Shown one piece after another: positions 34,328 to 43,735 of a stretch of DNA of 64,000 nt; the stretch's first letter is position 1, and each line of letters opens with the position of its first letter. The notes beneath the pieces were generated by a model. The model worked only from the letters and a program-made list of their open reading frames with translations, made no database searches and was not told where the DNA came from. The stretch is from CAWKOH01 sp963851245 (GTDB lineage Bacteria > Actinomycetota > Acidimicrobiia > Acidimicrobiales > Palsa-688). The stretch covers positions 62,001 through 126,000 of the forward strand of contig CAWKOH010000002.1 of the NCBI GenBank assembly GCA_963851245.1, in the 5' to 3' direction. A program made the position numbers and the translations under genes.

Positions 34328-35104
34328 TTATGCGGCTGCCGAGCCTTCGGCTGTGTCGGCGACGCAGACGCAATCGAACTCCACGACGCGCTGGCTCGAG
34401 TCGTAAGTTACCGGGAACAGCCCAGCCACCGAGAATCCCAGCTCCCGGAAGCGACCCAAAGACTCCTCCAGGTTCGGCATGCGCCCGTAGATGGGAAGCA
34501 TGGACACCTCTGACTGGAGGGCCTTGATGCAGCCGAGAACGCCCGAAGCCCCTTCGAGGACCTCTAGGTCCCAGCCCTGCGTATCCATCTTGAGGAACGT
34601 CTGATCGCCCGGCCGGGCGAGCTCAGGGAGGAGACTGTCAAGTCGTCGGACGGTGACCCGTTCGACATGGTCGACGTCGGCGTGGTTGCCAAACTCGCTA
34701 AGGGCGTAAGCGTTCGGCTGATGGAAAGAGCTGAAGACGGTCGAGTTGGTGACGTTGATCTGGCCCTCGCCGTCTTCGGACCCGAGAGCTACGTTGAGCG
34801 TCTCCCAGAGTTCGTCGCCGTGCGCCCTTTGCTGTAGAACTTCGTAGTTCGATGCGATCGGTTCGAACGAGATGATCCGACCCGTGTAGCCGTCTCGGCG
34901 GAGGAACGAGGCGTATTCACCCTGATGAGCTCCTACGTCGAGCACCAGGCTTACGCCGAGAGATGAGAAGAGGTTGTCCAGACGGAGGCCCAGGAGCGTT
35001 TCGGGCTGGCTCGGATCGGTGCGGATCCGAACGACCTCGAGGCGACAGCGCCTTCGGAGCATGACGCGAAGCTCGTTCTTAAGCTTCGCCGAAGCGGTTC
35101 CCAC
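34328..35104 (-). CDS. FkbM-family methyltransferase
   Basis: SAM-dependent O-methyltransferase of 258 residues. The SAM-binding motif is LVLDVGAHQGEYASFLR and the FkbM signature FLKMDTQGWDLEVLEGA follows the segment RLDSLLPEL. Such enzymes often methylate sugars in polysaccharides, lipids or natural products; the substrate is unknown. It is the only gene here with somewhat lower GC and more varied codons, which could mean acquisition. Its GTG start is 261 bases from the riboswitch promoter on the other strand, with an 11-bp repeat array between. Confidence 0.85.
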   Translation of the reverse strand: MGTASAKLKNELRVMLRRRCRLEVVRIRTDPSQPETLLGLRLDNLFSSLGVSLVLDVGAHQGEYASFLRRDGYTGRIISFEPIASNYEVLQQRAHGDELWETLNVALGSEDGEGQINVTNSTVFSSFHQPNAYALSEFGNHADVDHVERVTVRRLDSLLPELARPGDQTFLKMDTQGWDLEVLEGASGVLGCIKALQSEVSMLPIYGRMPNLEESLGRFRELGFSVAGLFPVTYDSSQRVVEFDCVCVADTAEGSAAA

Positions 35105-35179
35105 AGACCGTCGCTCCTTTCCAGCGCCTCAGGTGGTGAGTAAGAGTGGCCTGACCCGCCGAAAATACGTTGACTACAC

Positions 35180-35223
35180 GTCGGACACATGAGGCCCACA
35201 TAAGGCCCACATAGCGCCTACAT
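35180..35223. repeat. four 11-bp direct repeats upstream of the FkbM gene
   Basis: Units at 35180, 35191, 35202 and 35213 all end in ACAT; the two middle ones differ at one base (gaggcccacat, aaggcccacat). The 11-bp period matches one DNA turn, as in response-regulator operators. The array is 76-119 bases before the FkbM start. Apart from this and the riboswitch, the 35105-35477 gap shows nothing else. Confidence 0.55.
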
Positions 35224-35325
35224 GACGCCGCGGCATCGCAGCCCGCCGCCGCCCGCCTCGGCCCATTGGGCCAGAAGGACCCCAGGACGAGCGCCAGCCT
35301 GGACCGTCGGACCCCCTGATATCGA

Positions 35326-35355
35326 TTACCGGGCGGTGATCTATCCGGCTAGTAT
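35326..35355 (+). promoter_or_regulatory. promoter of the SAM riboswitch transcript
   Basis: TTACCG (35326-35331) and TAGTAT (35350-35355) are 18 bases apart. The predicted transcript start, near 35362, lies only a few bases before the riboswitch begins. Confidence 0.5.
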
Positions 35356-35365
35356 TGGCTACGCA

Positions 35366-35456
35366 ATCATCAAGAGCGGCTGAGGGACGGGCCCTGTGAA
35401 GCCGCGGCAACCCGCTCTCCTGGTGGGAGTTAGGTGCCAATGCCCGGTTCGATGAG
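35366..35456 (+). promoter_or_regulatory. SAM-I (S-box) type riboswitch
   Basis: The region carries the S-box landmarks in order: ATCAAGAGCGGCTGAGGGA, GGGCCCTGTGAAGCC, GCGGCAACC and GGTGCCAA. The outer helix pairs TCATC (near 35367) with GATGA (near 35451). The structure ends about nine bases before the AGGAGG of the next gene, which suggests control of translation rather than termination; no terminator hairpin with a T-run follows. SAM binding should switch the downstream pair off when methionine is plentiful. Confidence 0.85.
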
Positions 35457-35477
35457 GCCAGCTAGGAGGATCCCAAG

Positions 35478-36719
35478 TTGCCGTACGTAGATGGACTGCG
35501 ATGCCGGGAATGCGGCCGCGCCTACCCCGCCGAGGCTCTGCACGTGTGCGAGTGGTGTTTCGGCCCGCTCGAGGTCGTGTACGACTACGACGCCATCAAG
35601 GCGGTGGTATCGCGCCAGCGCATAGCGGCCGGGCCCCTCTCGATCTGGCGCTACTCCGATCTGCTCCCGGTCCGAGCCGAAGGGGCCGTGAGCCTGGGAG
35701 CCGGGTTCACGCCCCTGGTTCGAGCCCACCGGCTGGCCGCGGAACTCGGCCTGGGTGAGTTGTGGATCAAGAACGACACCCTCAACCCGACCGGGTCCTT
35801 CAAGGACCGGGTCGTGTCGGTCGCTTTGACCAAGGCGCAGGAGCTGGGCTTCAAGGTGGCGGCCTGCGCGTCGACCGGCAACCTGGCCAACTCGGTGGCC
35901 GCTCACGCCGCTCAGGCCGGAATGGAATCGGTCGTCCTGATCCCCGCCGACCTCGAGGCCGGCAAGGTTGTGACCACCGCCGTGTTCGGGGGCCGTCTGA
36001 TCGCAGTTGAAGGCACCTACGACGATGTGAACCGGCTCTGCGCCGAGCTGGCCAGCGAGCACCCTTCCTGGGCGTTCGTCAATGTCAACGTACGGACCTA
36101 CTACGCCGAGGGGTCGAAGACCCTGGCGTTCGAGGTGGCCGAGCAGCTCGGGTGGGAGGCGCCCGACCACGTGGTCGTCCCGGTGGCGTCCGGGAGCCAG
36201 CTGACCAAGGTGGCCAAGGGGTTCAAGGAGCTGCAGGCCGTCGGTCTCCTCGAGCAGAAGCCCCATGTGCGGATCTCCGGGGCCCAGGCGGAGGGCTGCT
36301 CGCCGGTTGCGCAGGCCTTCGCGGCGGGTCAGGACGTCGTCAAACCGGTCAAACCGAACACCATCGCCAAGAGCCTCGCCATCGGCAACCCGGCCGACGG
36401 TCCGTACGCCCTCGACGCCGTGCGGGAATCGGGGGGCGCCATTGACTCCGTCACTGACCAAGAGATCGTCGACGCCATCCGGCTTCTGGCCCGCACCGAG
36501 GGAATCTTCGCCGAAACGGCGGGAGGAGTCACCATCGCCACCCTGGCCAAACTGGCCGCAAGAGGGGTGATTCGCCCCGATGAGCGGGTAGTGGCCTTCG
36601 TGACGGGCAACGGGCTCAAAACCATCGAGGCGGTCTCCTCCCAGTGCGGCCCTACCGCCACCATCGCTCCCACTCTGGACGCCTTCGAGGCCGCGATCGA
36701 GATCTCCGAGGTCGCCTAG
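35478..36719 (+). CDS. threonine-synthase-family PLP enzyme, candidate homocysteine synthase
   Basis: A 413-residue fold-type II PLP enzyme. An N-terminal zinc ribbon (CxxC at residues 9-12 and 27-30) precedes the catalytic core, with the PLP lysine in NPTGSFKDR, the substrate loop ASTGNLANSVAAHAA and a C-terminal FVTGNGLKT. By sequence it would be called ThrC, converting O-phosphohomoserine to threonine. Context argues for another role: it is under a SAM riboswitch and is followed three bases later by a MoaD/ThiS-like sulfur carrier. I infer that it makes homocysteine from O-phosphohomoserine with the carrier's thiocarboxylate; from memory, such a ThrC-homologue/carrier pair has been reported in Streptomyces. 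TTG 35478 follows AGGAGG by eight bases. Ordinary threonine synthase remains possible. Confidence 0.82.
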   Translation: MPYVDGLRCRECGRAYPAEALHVCEWCFGPLEVVYDYDAIKAVVSRQRIAAGPLSIWRYSDLLPVRAEGAVSLGAGFTPLVRAHRLAAELGLGELWIKNDTLNPTGSFKDRVVSVALTKAQELGFKVAACASTGNLANSVAAHAAQAGMESVVLIPADLEAGKVVTTAVFGGRLIAVEGTYDDVNRLCAELASEHPSWAFVNVNVRTYYAEGSKTLAFEVAEQLGWEAPDHVVVPVASGSQLTKVAKGFKELQAVGLLEQKPHVRISGAQAEGCSPVAQAFAAGQDVVKPVKPNTIAKSLAIGNPADGPYALDAVRESGGAIDSVTDQEIVDAIRLLARTEGIFAETAGGVTIATLAKLAARGVIRPDERVVAFVTGNGLKTIEAVSSQCGPTATIAPTLDAFEAAIEISEVA

Positions 36720-36721
36720 CC

Positions 36722-36997
36722 ATGGCCGTGATCGTGCGCATCCCCACCCAGCTACGCCCCCTCTCGGGCGGCAACAGCGAGGTTCAGGTGGAAGCATCGA
36801 CCGTCGCCGCCACGCTCACCGCCCTCAACGCCGCCCATCCCGGCTTCAGCGACCGCCTGTTCGACGAGACGGGCAAACTGCGCCGGTTCGTGAACGTCTT
36901 CGTGGCCGACGAGGACATCCGGTTCCTCGACGGCGTCGACACGCCCGTCGCCGACGGGACGACCGTTTCTATCGTTCCTGCCGTCGCCGGGGGGTGA
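36722..36997 (+). CDS. MoaD/ThiS/CysO-like sulfur carrier protein
   Basis: A 91-residue ubiquitin-fold protein. It opens VIVRIPTQLRPLSGG, has the central segment FVNVFVADEDIRFLDG, and ends VSIVPAVAGG, the Gly-Gly tail that an E1-like enzyme adenylates and converts to a thiocarboxylate. It resembles mycobacterial CysO more than MoaD because of the AHPGFSDRLFDETGKLRRFVNVF pattern. ATG 36722 is two bases after the upstream stop, so both genes share the riboswitch. No MoeB/ThiF-type activator or JAMM peptidase gene is in the window. Confidence 0.86.
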   Translation: MAVIVRIPTQLRPLSGGNSEVQVEASTVAATLTALNAAHPGFSDRLFDETGKLRRFVNVFVADEDIRFLDGVDTPVADGTTVSIVPAVAGG

Positions 36998-37073
36998 TCA
37001 CGGGCCCGGTGGCCCCGGCCAGGTCGGATTGCATTGGTCCGGTTGCACTAAGGCTCCGAAAGGCGGTTAACTG

Positions 37074-37100
37074 TTAGCACTCGGGATATGAGAGTGCTAA
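37074..37100. promoter_or_regulatory. CIRCE element (HrcA operator)
   Basis: A perfect TTAGCACTC-N9-GAGTGCTAA inverted repeat 35 bases before groL. It is the binding site of the heat-shock repressor HrcA. A possible promoter (TTGCAC at about 37043, TTAACT at about 37067) lies immediately upstream. Confidence 0.96.
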
Positions 37101-37134
37101 CCGTGGTCTGCCCAATGGAGGGAACCAAAAACCG

Positions 37135-38757
<1,623 letters not shown>

Positions 38758-38797
38758 GTCCGTCCAGCTGTTTTCGTCATTCGGGGCCCGGCCCTCG

Positions 38798-38870
38798 TAC
38801 GGTCCGGTCCAGCTTCCCCCTACAGGGAAAAAGGACCGGCCGTATCGAGGGGCGGGCCCCTTTATTTCCT
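38798..38870 (+). terminator. double terminator after groL
   Basis: A long hairpin (38798-38810 pairing with 38833-38844, with a nested TTCCC/GGGAA stem) is followed by a compact GC stem AGGGG-CGGG-CCCCT (38848-38861) and a T-rich run TTTATTTCCTT. This is a convincing Rho-independent end for groL. Confidence 0.7.
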
Positions 38871-38903
38871 TCCAGCCAGGCGGCTCAGGGCCGACAGCGT
38901 GCG

Positions 38904-38909
38904 TAGGCT
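38904..38909 (+). promoter_or_regulatory. candidate -10 box (TAGGCT) for leaderless chdC
   Basis: TAGGCT ends six bases before ATG 38916 with no ribosome-binding site in between. Confidence 0.5.
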
Positions 38910-38915
38910 GCTTCC

Positions 38916-39599
38916 ATGAGTGAGCCGTTGGAACCGTCGGTGGGGTGGGGGGTGCTTCACCTGTTCTGCCGGGTCGGGCCCGATCCCGACGGCCAGGCGA
39001 TCGTGTCGGCTGTCAAGGACGCCCAGGAGGGCGACCACCAGGTGGTGACCTTCTCCGTGCTCGGTCACAAAGCGGACATCGGATTCCTGGCCCTTGGCCC
39101 GGATTGGCTCCGCCTCCGGCGACTCCAGTCCGGCCTCCAACGCGCTGGCCTGGACGTCGTGTCGTCCTATGTCTCGCTTACCGAGCTGTCGGAGTATTCG
39201 AAGGGCATGCCCGAGGAGCATCTCCGCAACCGGCTGTACCCCCGTCTCCCGCCGGAGGGGAAGCGGGCCATCTGCTTCTACCCCATGTCCAAGCGCCGCG
39301 GTGAGAAGGACAACTGGTACTCAACGGATTTCGATGAGCGCAAGAGGCTCATGATCGATCACGGCCAGTCCGGTCGGCGCTTCGCCGGTCGCGTGGTGCA
39401 GCTCGTCACCGGCTCCACCGGTCTGGACGACTTCGAGTGGGGTGTGACGCTGTTCGGAGTACATCCCGACGACCTGAAGGACACCGTCTACTCGATGAGA
39501 TTCGACGAGGCGTCCGCTCGGTTCGCCGAGTTCGGGCCGTTCTTCGCCGGGGCGGTGGGGTCGGTCGAGGAGGTGCTCGCCGCGATCGGCGTGGCATAG
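38916..39599 (+). CDS. chdC: coproheme decarboxylase (HemQ)
   Basis: Last enzyme of the coproporphyrin-dependent haem pathway of Gram-positive bacteria, decarboxylating two propionates of coproheme. The 227-residue protein belongs to the chlorite-dismutase fold family; RLPPEGKRAICFYPMSKRR, NWYSTDF and LMIDHGQSGRRFAG (with the haem-ligand His) match the actinobacterial HemQ group, and the chlorite-dismutase Arg context is absent. hemG-type and hemE genes of the same pathway lie at 59-62 kb. Its last 112 bases overlap the yihY-like gene on the other strand. Confidence 0.92.
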   Translation: MSEPLEPSVGWGVLHLFCRVGPDPDGQAIVSAVKDAQEGDHQVVTFSVLGHKADIGFLALGPDWLRLRRLQSGLQRAGLDVVSSYVSLTELSEYSKGMPEEHLRNRLYPRLPPEGKRAICFYPMSKRRGEKDNWYSTDFDERKRLMIDHGQSGRRFAGRVVQLVTGSTGLDDFEWGVTLFGVHPDDLKDTVYSMRFDEASARFAEFGPFFAGAVGSVEEVLAAIGVA

Positions 39600-40549
39600 T
39601 GCTCCGGATGCCGGAGGGCCACCCAGATCGCTTCGTTGAACTGGGCGGAGAGGATCATGAGCCGTCCGATGAAGTACAGCCCCAGCAGCAGCGCGGCCGA
39701 GGCCCCAAGAGCGCCGTACAGCACGGATGCGCTGCTGAGCCGGGCCGCGAGGTAGTACACGGAGACCAGGTGCAAGACCTGGACGCCCACTCCGAACACG
39801 ATCGCTCCGGGAATGAGCGCCGTCCAGGGCGCCCCCTGGTGGGGGAACTGGGTGGACAGAGCCCACCAGACGGCCCCGTAGAAGACGACGTCGGCGATCA
39901 TGGCGACGAGGCCGTTCGTCGGCGACGAGTTACGGATGATCGACGCCAACGAAGTCGCCACCGCAATGACCACACAGGCCAGCAAGAAGATCCCCGCCAG
40001 GCGCGGCTTGCTCCGGATGCGGGTGCCCGGCATTCGCCACACGAGGGCGTGAGCGACCCACAACGCCTTGACCAGGGCCACCGAGGCCAGGTACAGCAGG
40101 ACCACGCCGACGACTATCAGGACCCACCAGGCCCGGGTCGAAGCGCTGGCCGCTTGATTCACGGACTGAGCCGGAATCGACGTGATGCCCACGTCGCGCA
40201 CGGCTTTGCCGGGATCGTAGGCAGCCTCCGTCGACAGGAAGCCCAAACCGCCGACCAGGACCAAGGCGACGGGAAGGATCCACAGGAACATCCGGTAGGC
40301 GATGGCGCCGGCCAGCAGGCTGCCTCCGGCGTCACGGTCGTGCTCGTAGGCGGTGAAGGCGATGTCGACGGTACGAACTTGGTCCCGCTTGCCCTCGACC
40401 TGCTGGCGCACGGACTCGGCCCGCGCCCGAGCCGCCTCCGCCCTCGCCTTTATGGCGCGCAGGCGCCCCGGAGCCGGGGCGGCCACAGGAGAAGTACCGG
40501 GACGGCCATCGGCCGCCGTCGGCTCCTGTGTCCGGCTATCTCCTGCCAT
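39488..40549 (-). CDS. YihY/UPF0761 family membrane protein
   Basis: A 353-residue integral membrane protein with a long charged N-terminal helix rich in Arg/Ala/Glu, about six membrane segments, and the family segment FTAYEHDRDAGGSLLAGAIAYRMFLWILP. The family was once called ribonuclease BN and is related to BrkB; its real function is unclear. The hydrophilic Ser/Thr/Ala C-terminal tail (about 40 residues) is encoded antisense to the end of chdC. If translation ended earlier, the overlap would not exist, but no earlier stop is present. Confidence 0.85.
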   Translation of the reverse strand: MAGDSRTQEPTAADGRPGTSPVAAPAPGRLRAIKARAEAARARAESVRQQVEGKRDQVRTVDIAFTAYEHDRDAGGSLLAGAIAYRMFLWILPVALVLVGGLGFLSTEAAYDPGKAVRDVGITSIPAQSVNQAASASTRAWWVLIVVGVVLLYLASVALVKALWVAHALVWRMPGTRIRSKPRLAGIFLLACVVIAVATSLASIIRNSSPTNGLVAMIADVVFYGAVWWALSTQFPHQGAPWTALIPGAIVFGVGVQVLHLVSVYYLAARLSSASVLYGALGASAALLLGLYFIGRLMILSAQFNEAIWVALRHPEHYATPIAASTSSTDPTAPAKNGPNSANRADASSNLIE

Positions 40550-40604
40550 GCCGCGGCCAATCCTACGAGAGAGCCCCGTCTTAGCCTCGATGAAGGACCA
40601 CTAG

Positions 40605-42095
40605 GTGACTATGGAAGAGGATTCCAGCTCAGCAACGTCGGCGGGGGCGGCAGTGCCCGAGCCGCAGTCCCTCTCGTCGGCCTGGCGGCGGCGTCGCCTC
40701 ACCGTCGAGGAGCGCCTGGCCCGAGGCCGGACCGCTCGCAAGGACGCTCCCAGGTCCAGTCACGGGGATTGGAAGCCTGCTTTCGACCGCCCGGACCCGG
40801 TCGCTTTGCTGGAAGAGCAGGCGGCCACGAGGGTGCAGGACCTCGTTCCGATCCGCTACGGGCGGATGCTCCTGTCGCCATTCACGTTCTACCGGGGGGC
40901 CGCTCTCATCATGGCCTCCGACCTGGCGGGCACGCCGACGGCCGGTATCACCGTACAGCTGTGCGGTGACGCCCATTTGTCGAACTTCGGTCTGTTCGGA
41001 ACGCCCGAACGGCGGATGCTGTTCGACATAAACGACTTCGACGAGACGCTCCCCGGTCCATGGGAGTGGGATGTCAAGCGCCTGGCCGCCAGCTTCGAGG
41101 TAATGGGACGCGACCGGGGCTTCTCGCTGGATGACCGTCGCGCCATCGTGATGGCCGGAGTGCAGGAGTACCGGCAACGGATCCGCCAGGCGGCCCAGAT
41201 GGGCACCCTCGGCGCCTGGTACGAGCAACTCGAGGCCGGGGTCCTGCTCAAGATGGTGCGCCGGGAGGTCCGGGTCAAGCGAGTGCGCAAGTACGAGGCC
41301 GAGGTTGCTCATGACGTCGTGGCCAAAGCCAGGACCCGGGACAGTACCCGGGTGCTCGCCAAGCGGGCCGGCAATGTCGACGGCCAGCTCCGGATCGTGG
41401 CCGACCCGCCGCTGATTGTCCCGATCGAGGATCTGATCCAGCCCGGTTCGGAATGGGAGAACCCGGACCCGGTGATCAAGAAGCTGCTGAACTCCTACCG
41501 ACGGACTCTGGGGCGTCAGCACCACCCAATGGAGGAGTTCCAATACGTGCACGCCGCTCTGAAGGTTGTCGGGGTGGGCAGCGTCGGGACCCGCTGCTAC
41601 ATCGTGCTTCTGATCGGCCGCGACCAAGGGGATCCCCTGTTCTTGCAGGTCAAGGAGGCCCAGCGGTCTGTGCTCGAGAGGTTCCTCGGCAAGAGCGCTT
41701 ACCCGCATTCGGGGGAGAGGGTGGTGGCAGGGCAGCGGGTGATGCAAGCGGCCAGCGACATCTTCCTCGGCTGGCAGAGCATCAAGGGCTTGGATGGGAT
41801 AACCCGCGATTACTACGTCCGCCAGTTCCACGACTGGAAGGGGAGCCTCGACACTGAGAACCTTCTGGTCTCCGGGGCTGCTCTCTACGCCCGCCTCTGC
41901 GGCGCCACCCTGGCCCGGGCGCACGCCCGTTGGGGCGACCGGATCGCGATTGCCTCCTATCTCGGCGAGGGGGACAGGTTCGATCGGGCCATTGCCACCT
42001 TCGCGGCCGCCTACGCCGACCAGAACGAGCGGGACTACGCGGCCTTCAAAGCAGCTGTGGAGTCGGGTCGGCTTGTCGCCATAACCGGGCTCTAA
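40605..42095 (+). CDS. DUF2252 protein
   Basis: A 496-residue cytoplasmic protein of the DUF2252 family, common in actinomycetes, with a kinase-like core. Family landmarks include RYGRMLLSPFTFYRGAA, QLCGDAHLSNFG (resembling an aminoglycoside-phosphotransferase HGDxHxxN loop) and FDINDFDETLPGPWEWDVKRLAAS, where DFD may bind metal. The first 40 residues are Ser/Ala-rich. GTG 40605 was taken; an ATG two codons later is equally possible. Phosphotransfer is plausible from the motifs, the substrate unknown. Confidence 0.9.
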   Translation: MTMEEDSSSATSAGAAVPEPQSLSSAWRRRRLTVEERLARGRTARKDAPRSSHGDWKPAFDRPDPVALLEEQAATRVQDLVPIRYGRMLLSPFTFYRGAALIMASDLAGTPTAGITVQLCGDAHLSNFGLFGTPERRMLFDINDFDETLPGPWEWDVKRLAASFEVMGRDRGFSLDDRRAIVMAGVQEYRQRIRQAAQMGTLGAWYEQLEAGVLLKMVRREVRVKRVRKYEAEVAHDVVAKARTRDSTRVLAKRAGNVDGQLRIVADPPLIVPIEDLIQPGSEWENPDPVIKKLLNSYRRTLGRQHHPMEEFQYVHAALKVVGVGSVGTRCYIVLLIGRDQGDPLFLQVKEAQRSVLERFLGKSAYPHSGERVVAGQRVMQAASDIFLGWQSIKGLDGITRDYYVRQFHDWKGSLDTENLLVSGAALYARLCGATLARAHARWGDRIAIASYLGEGDRFDRAIATFAAAYADQNERDYAAFKAAVESGRLVAITGL

Positions 42096-42104
42096 TCCAG
42101 CCTC

Positions 42105-42110
42105 TACGCT
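42105..42110 (+). promoter_or_regulatory. candidate -10 box (TACGCT) for leaderless alaX
   Basis: TACGCT ends seven bases before GTG 42118 and one base before GTG 42112. The usual spacing therefore favours 42118 as the start of the alanyl-tRNA editing protein. Confidence 0.45.
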
Positions 42111-42117
42111 CGTGCTG

Positions 42118-42837
42118 GTGACTACCGAGCCTCTGTTCCTTCGGGACGCCTACCTCAAGGAGATGGATGCAACGGTTGTGGCCGTCGACGACGGGGGCAG
42201 GCGGATCGGTCTCGACCGAACCGTCTTCTACCCAACCGGAGGGGGCCAGCCTCATGACACCGGTGTCCTGGCTGGTCAGGCCGTTGTCGACGTTCGCAAG
42301 GAGGGGGACGACATCTGGCACACCCTCGAGGACAGCGGACCGTTACCGGCCATTGGGGACGCAGTTCACGGCCGGATCGACTGGAACCGCCGGCATGCAT
42401 TGATGCGAACACACACGGCGCTACATGTCCTCTGTGGCGTGATCTGGAACGAGTGGGGCAAGGCGGTCACGGGTGGGAACATGGAACCGCTGGCGGCTCG
42501 GATGGACTTCGAATTCAACCCCCTGCCCGAGGGCTTCGGGAGCACGGTCGAGGCCCAGGTCAACGCCGAGCTGGCCGCGGCCAGACCGATCGAAGTGGCC
42601 TTTCTCCCTCGAGGGGCGGCGCTGGCCGACGCCGATCTGATCCGGACCAAGGTGAACCTGATCCCGGAGTCGGTGACCGAGGTCCGGGTTGTGGACATCG
42701 TCGGATTGGACAAGCAGGCGGACGGAGGAACGCACGTGCGCTCGACCGACGAGGTGGGGCGGGTGGTGGTGCTCAAGACGGAGTCCAAGGGGAAGGCCAA
42801 CAAGCGGATCCGCTTGCAGGTCGAGGATGCCCGATGA
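42118..42837 (+). CDS. alaX: alanyl-tRNA editing protein AlaX
   Basis: Free-standing editing domain that hydrolyses mischarged Ser- or Gly-tRNA-Ala. The zinc site is formed by HTALH (in RTHTALHVL) and the C-terminal GGTHV motif; FYPTGGGQPHDTG near the N-terminus is the family opening. At 239 residues it is the AlaX-M type with an N-terminal beta-barrel like AlaRS. The stop overlaps an ATG as ATGA, leading to a 22-codon ORF and then larE. Confidence 0.9.
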   Translation: MTTEPLFLRDAYLKEMDATVVAVDDGGRRIGLDRTVFYPTGGGQPHDTGVLAGQAVVDVRKEGDDIWHTLEDSGPLPAIGDAVHGRIDWNRRHALMRTHTALHVLCGVIWNEWGKAVTGGNMEPLAARMDFEFNPLPEGFGSTVEAQVNAELAAARPIEVAFLPRGAALADADLIRTKVNLIPESVTEVRVVDIVGLDKQADGGTHVRSTDEVGRVVVLKTESKGKANKRIRLQVEDAR

Positions 42838-42911
42838 GCGACCTGGTGGAGCCAATCAGTGTGGAGGGTCGGGGCCGCACCGCTCGGGTGGTGTCTCGAT
42901 GAGCGACCTGG
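42833..42911. repeat. duplicated junction sequence, 65-bp period
   Basis: GATGAGCGACCTGG occurs at 42833-42846 and again at 42898-42911. Each copy contains an ATGA stop-start overlap. The layout mirrors that at the folB-folK junction. Confidence 0.75.
42834..42902 (+). CDS. 22-codon ORF between alaX and larE
   Basis: It begins in the ATGA overlap with alaX and ends in a TGA (42900-42902) that overlaps the larE ATG at 42899. Its first four residues (M-S-D-L) are the same as those of LarE because the start region is duplicated. It may relay ribosomes to larE. No homology is recognised. Confidence 0.3.
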   Translation: MSDLVEPISVEGRGRTARVVSR

Positions 42912-43708
42912 GCGACGCCGCGTTGAGCCGTTTGCGAGACGCCGTTCGATCGACCGGCCCGATGGTGGTGGCGTTCAGCGGCGGGGTGGACTCCGGCCTG
43001 CTGGCGTGGGTGGCCCACGATGTCCTCGGCGCCGAGCGGTCCCTGGCCGTCACCGCCGTTTCGCCCTCGCTGGCGCCGTCTGAGCGCGATGACTGCCGGC
43101 GTCTGGCGGAGTCGTGGGGGCTGAGGTGGCTGGAGGTCCAGTCCGACGAAGCGGCCCGACCGGAATACGTGGCCAACGATGCCGACCGTTGCTACCACTG
43201 CAAGACCGAGCTCATGGACCGGCTCCTTCCCCTGGCCGAGGCGGAAGCTGCCGTCGTGGCGCTCGGCGTGAACGTCGATGACCTGTCCGACCACCGCCCC
43301 GGCCAGCGGGCTGCTCGGGAAAAAGGGGCGGTGTTCCCGCTGGTCCAGGCCGGCTTCACCAAGGCGGAGGTGAGGTCGGCGGCCCGAGCCTTGGGCCTCG
43401 AGGTGTGGGACAAGCCCGCGGCCGCCTGCTTGGCGTCGCGGGTGCCTTACGGTACCGCCGTGACCATCGGCACCCTCGAACGGGTTTCCCGAGCCGAGGA
43501 AGGCCTCCGGGGCCTGGGCTTTCGGGAGCTGCGGGTCCGTCACTACGGCGACCTGGCGCGCATCGAGCTCGGCCCGCACGAGATCGAGCGGGCGTTCGCC
43601 GATCGGGCCCGCGTCGTCGAGGTGCTGAAGGCCGCCGGGTACCGCTACGTCACCATCGATCTGGAGGGTTTCCGCTCCGGGAATCTCAACTCGGCTCTCA
43701 TCGGGTGA
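42899..43708 (+). CDS. larE: LarE-type ATP-dependent sulfur transferase
   Basis: PP-loop enzyme of 269 residues. The ATP loop is FSGGVDSGLLAWVA; RCYHCKTEL and KPAAACLASRVPYG match the family, the latter containing the Cys that in Lactobacillus LarE is sacrificed as sulfur donor. LarE makes the nickel-pincer cofactor of lactate racemase, but larB and larC are not in the window, and many LarE homologues stand alone with unknown targets. ATG 42899 fits the family N-terminus. Confidence 0.87.
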   Translation: MSDLGDAALSRLRDAVRSTGPMVVAFSGGVDSGLLAWVAHDVLGAERSLAVTAVSPSLAPSERDDCRRLAESWGLRWLEVQSDEAARPEYVANDADRCYHCKTELMDRLLPLAEAEAAVVALGVNVDDLSDHRPGQRAAREKGAVFPLVQAGFTKAEVRSAARALGLEVWDKPAAACLASRVPYGTAVTIGTLERVSRAEEGLRGLGFRELRVRHYGDLARIELGPHEIERAFADRARVVEVLKAAGYRYVTIDLEGFRSGNLNSALIG

Positions 43709-43735
43709 TCGCCCGGCGTTTCAGGAGGGCTTCCG

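Noticed and set aside
38916..39599. Calling the HemQ gene chlorite dismutase
   Set aside because: The sequence follows the coproheme decarboxylase pattern and the other genes of that pathway are in the window; nothing suggests chlorite metabolism.
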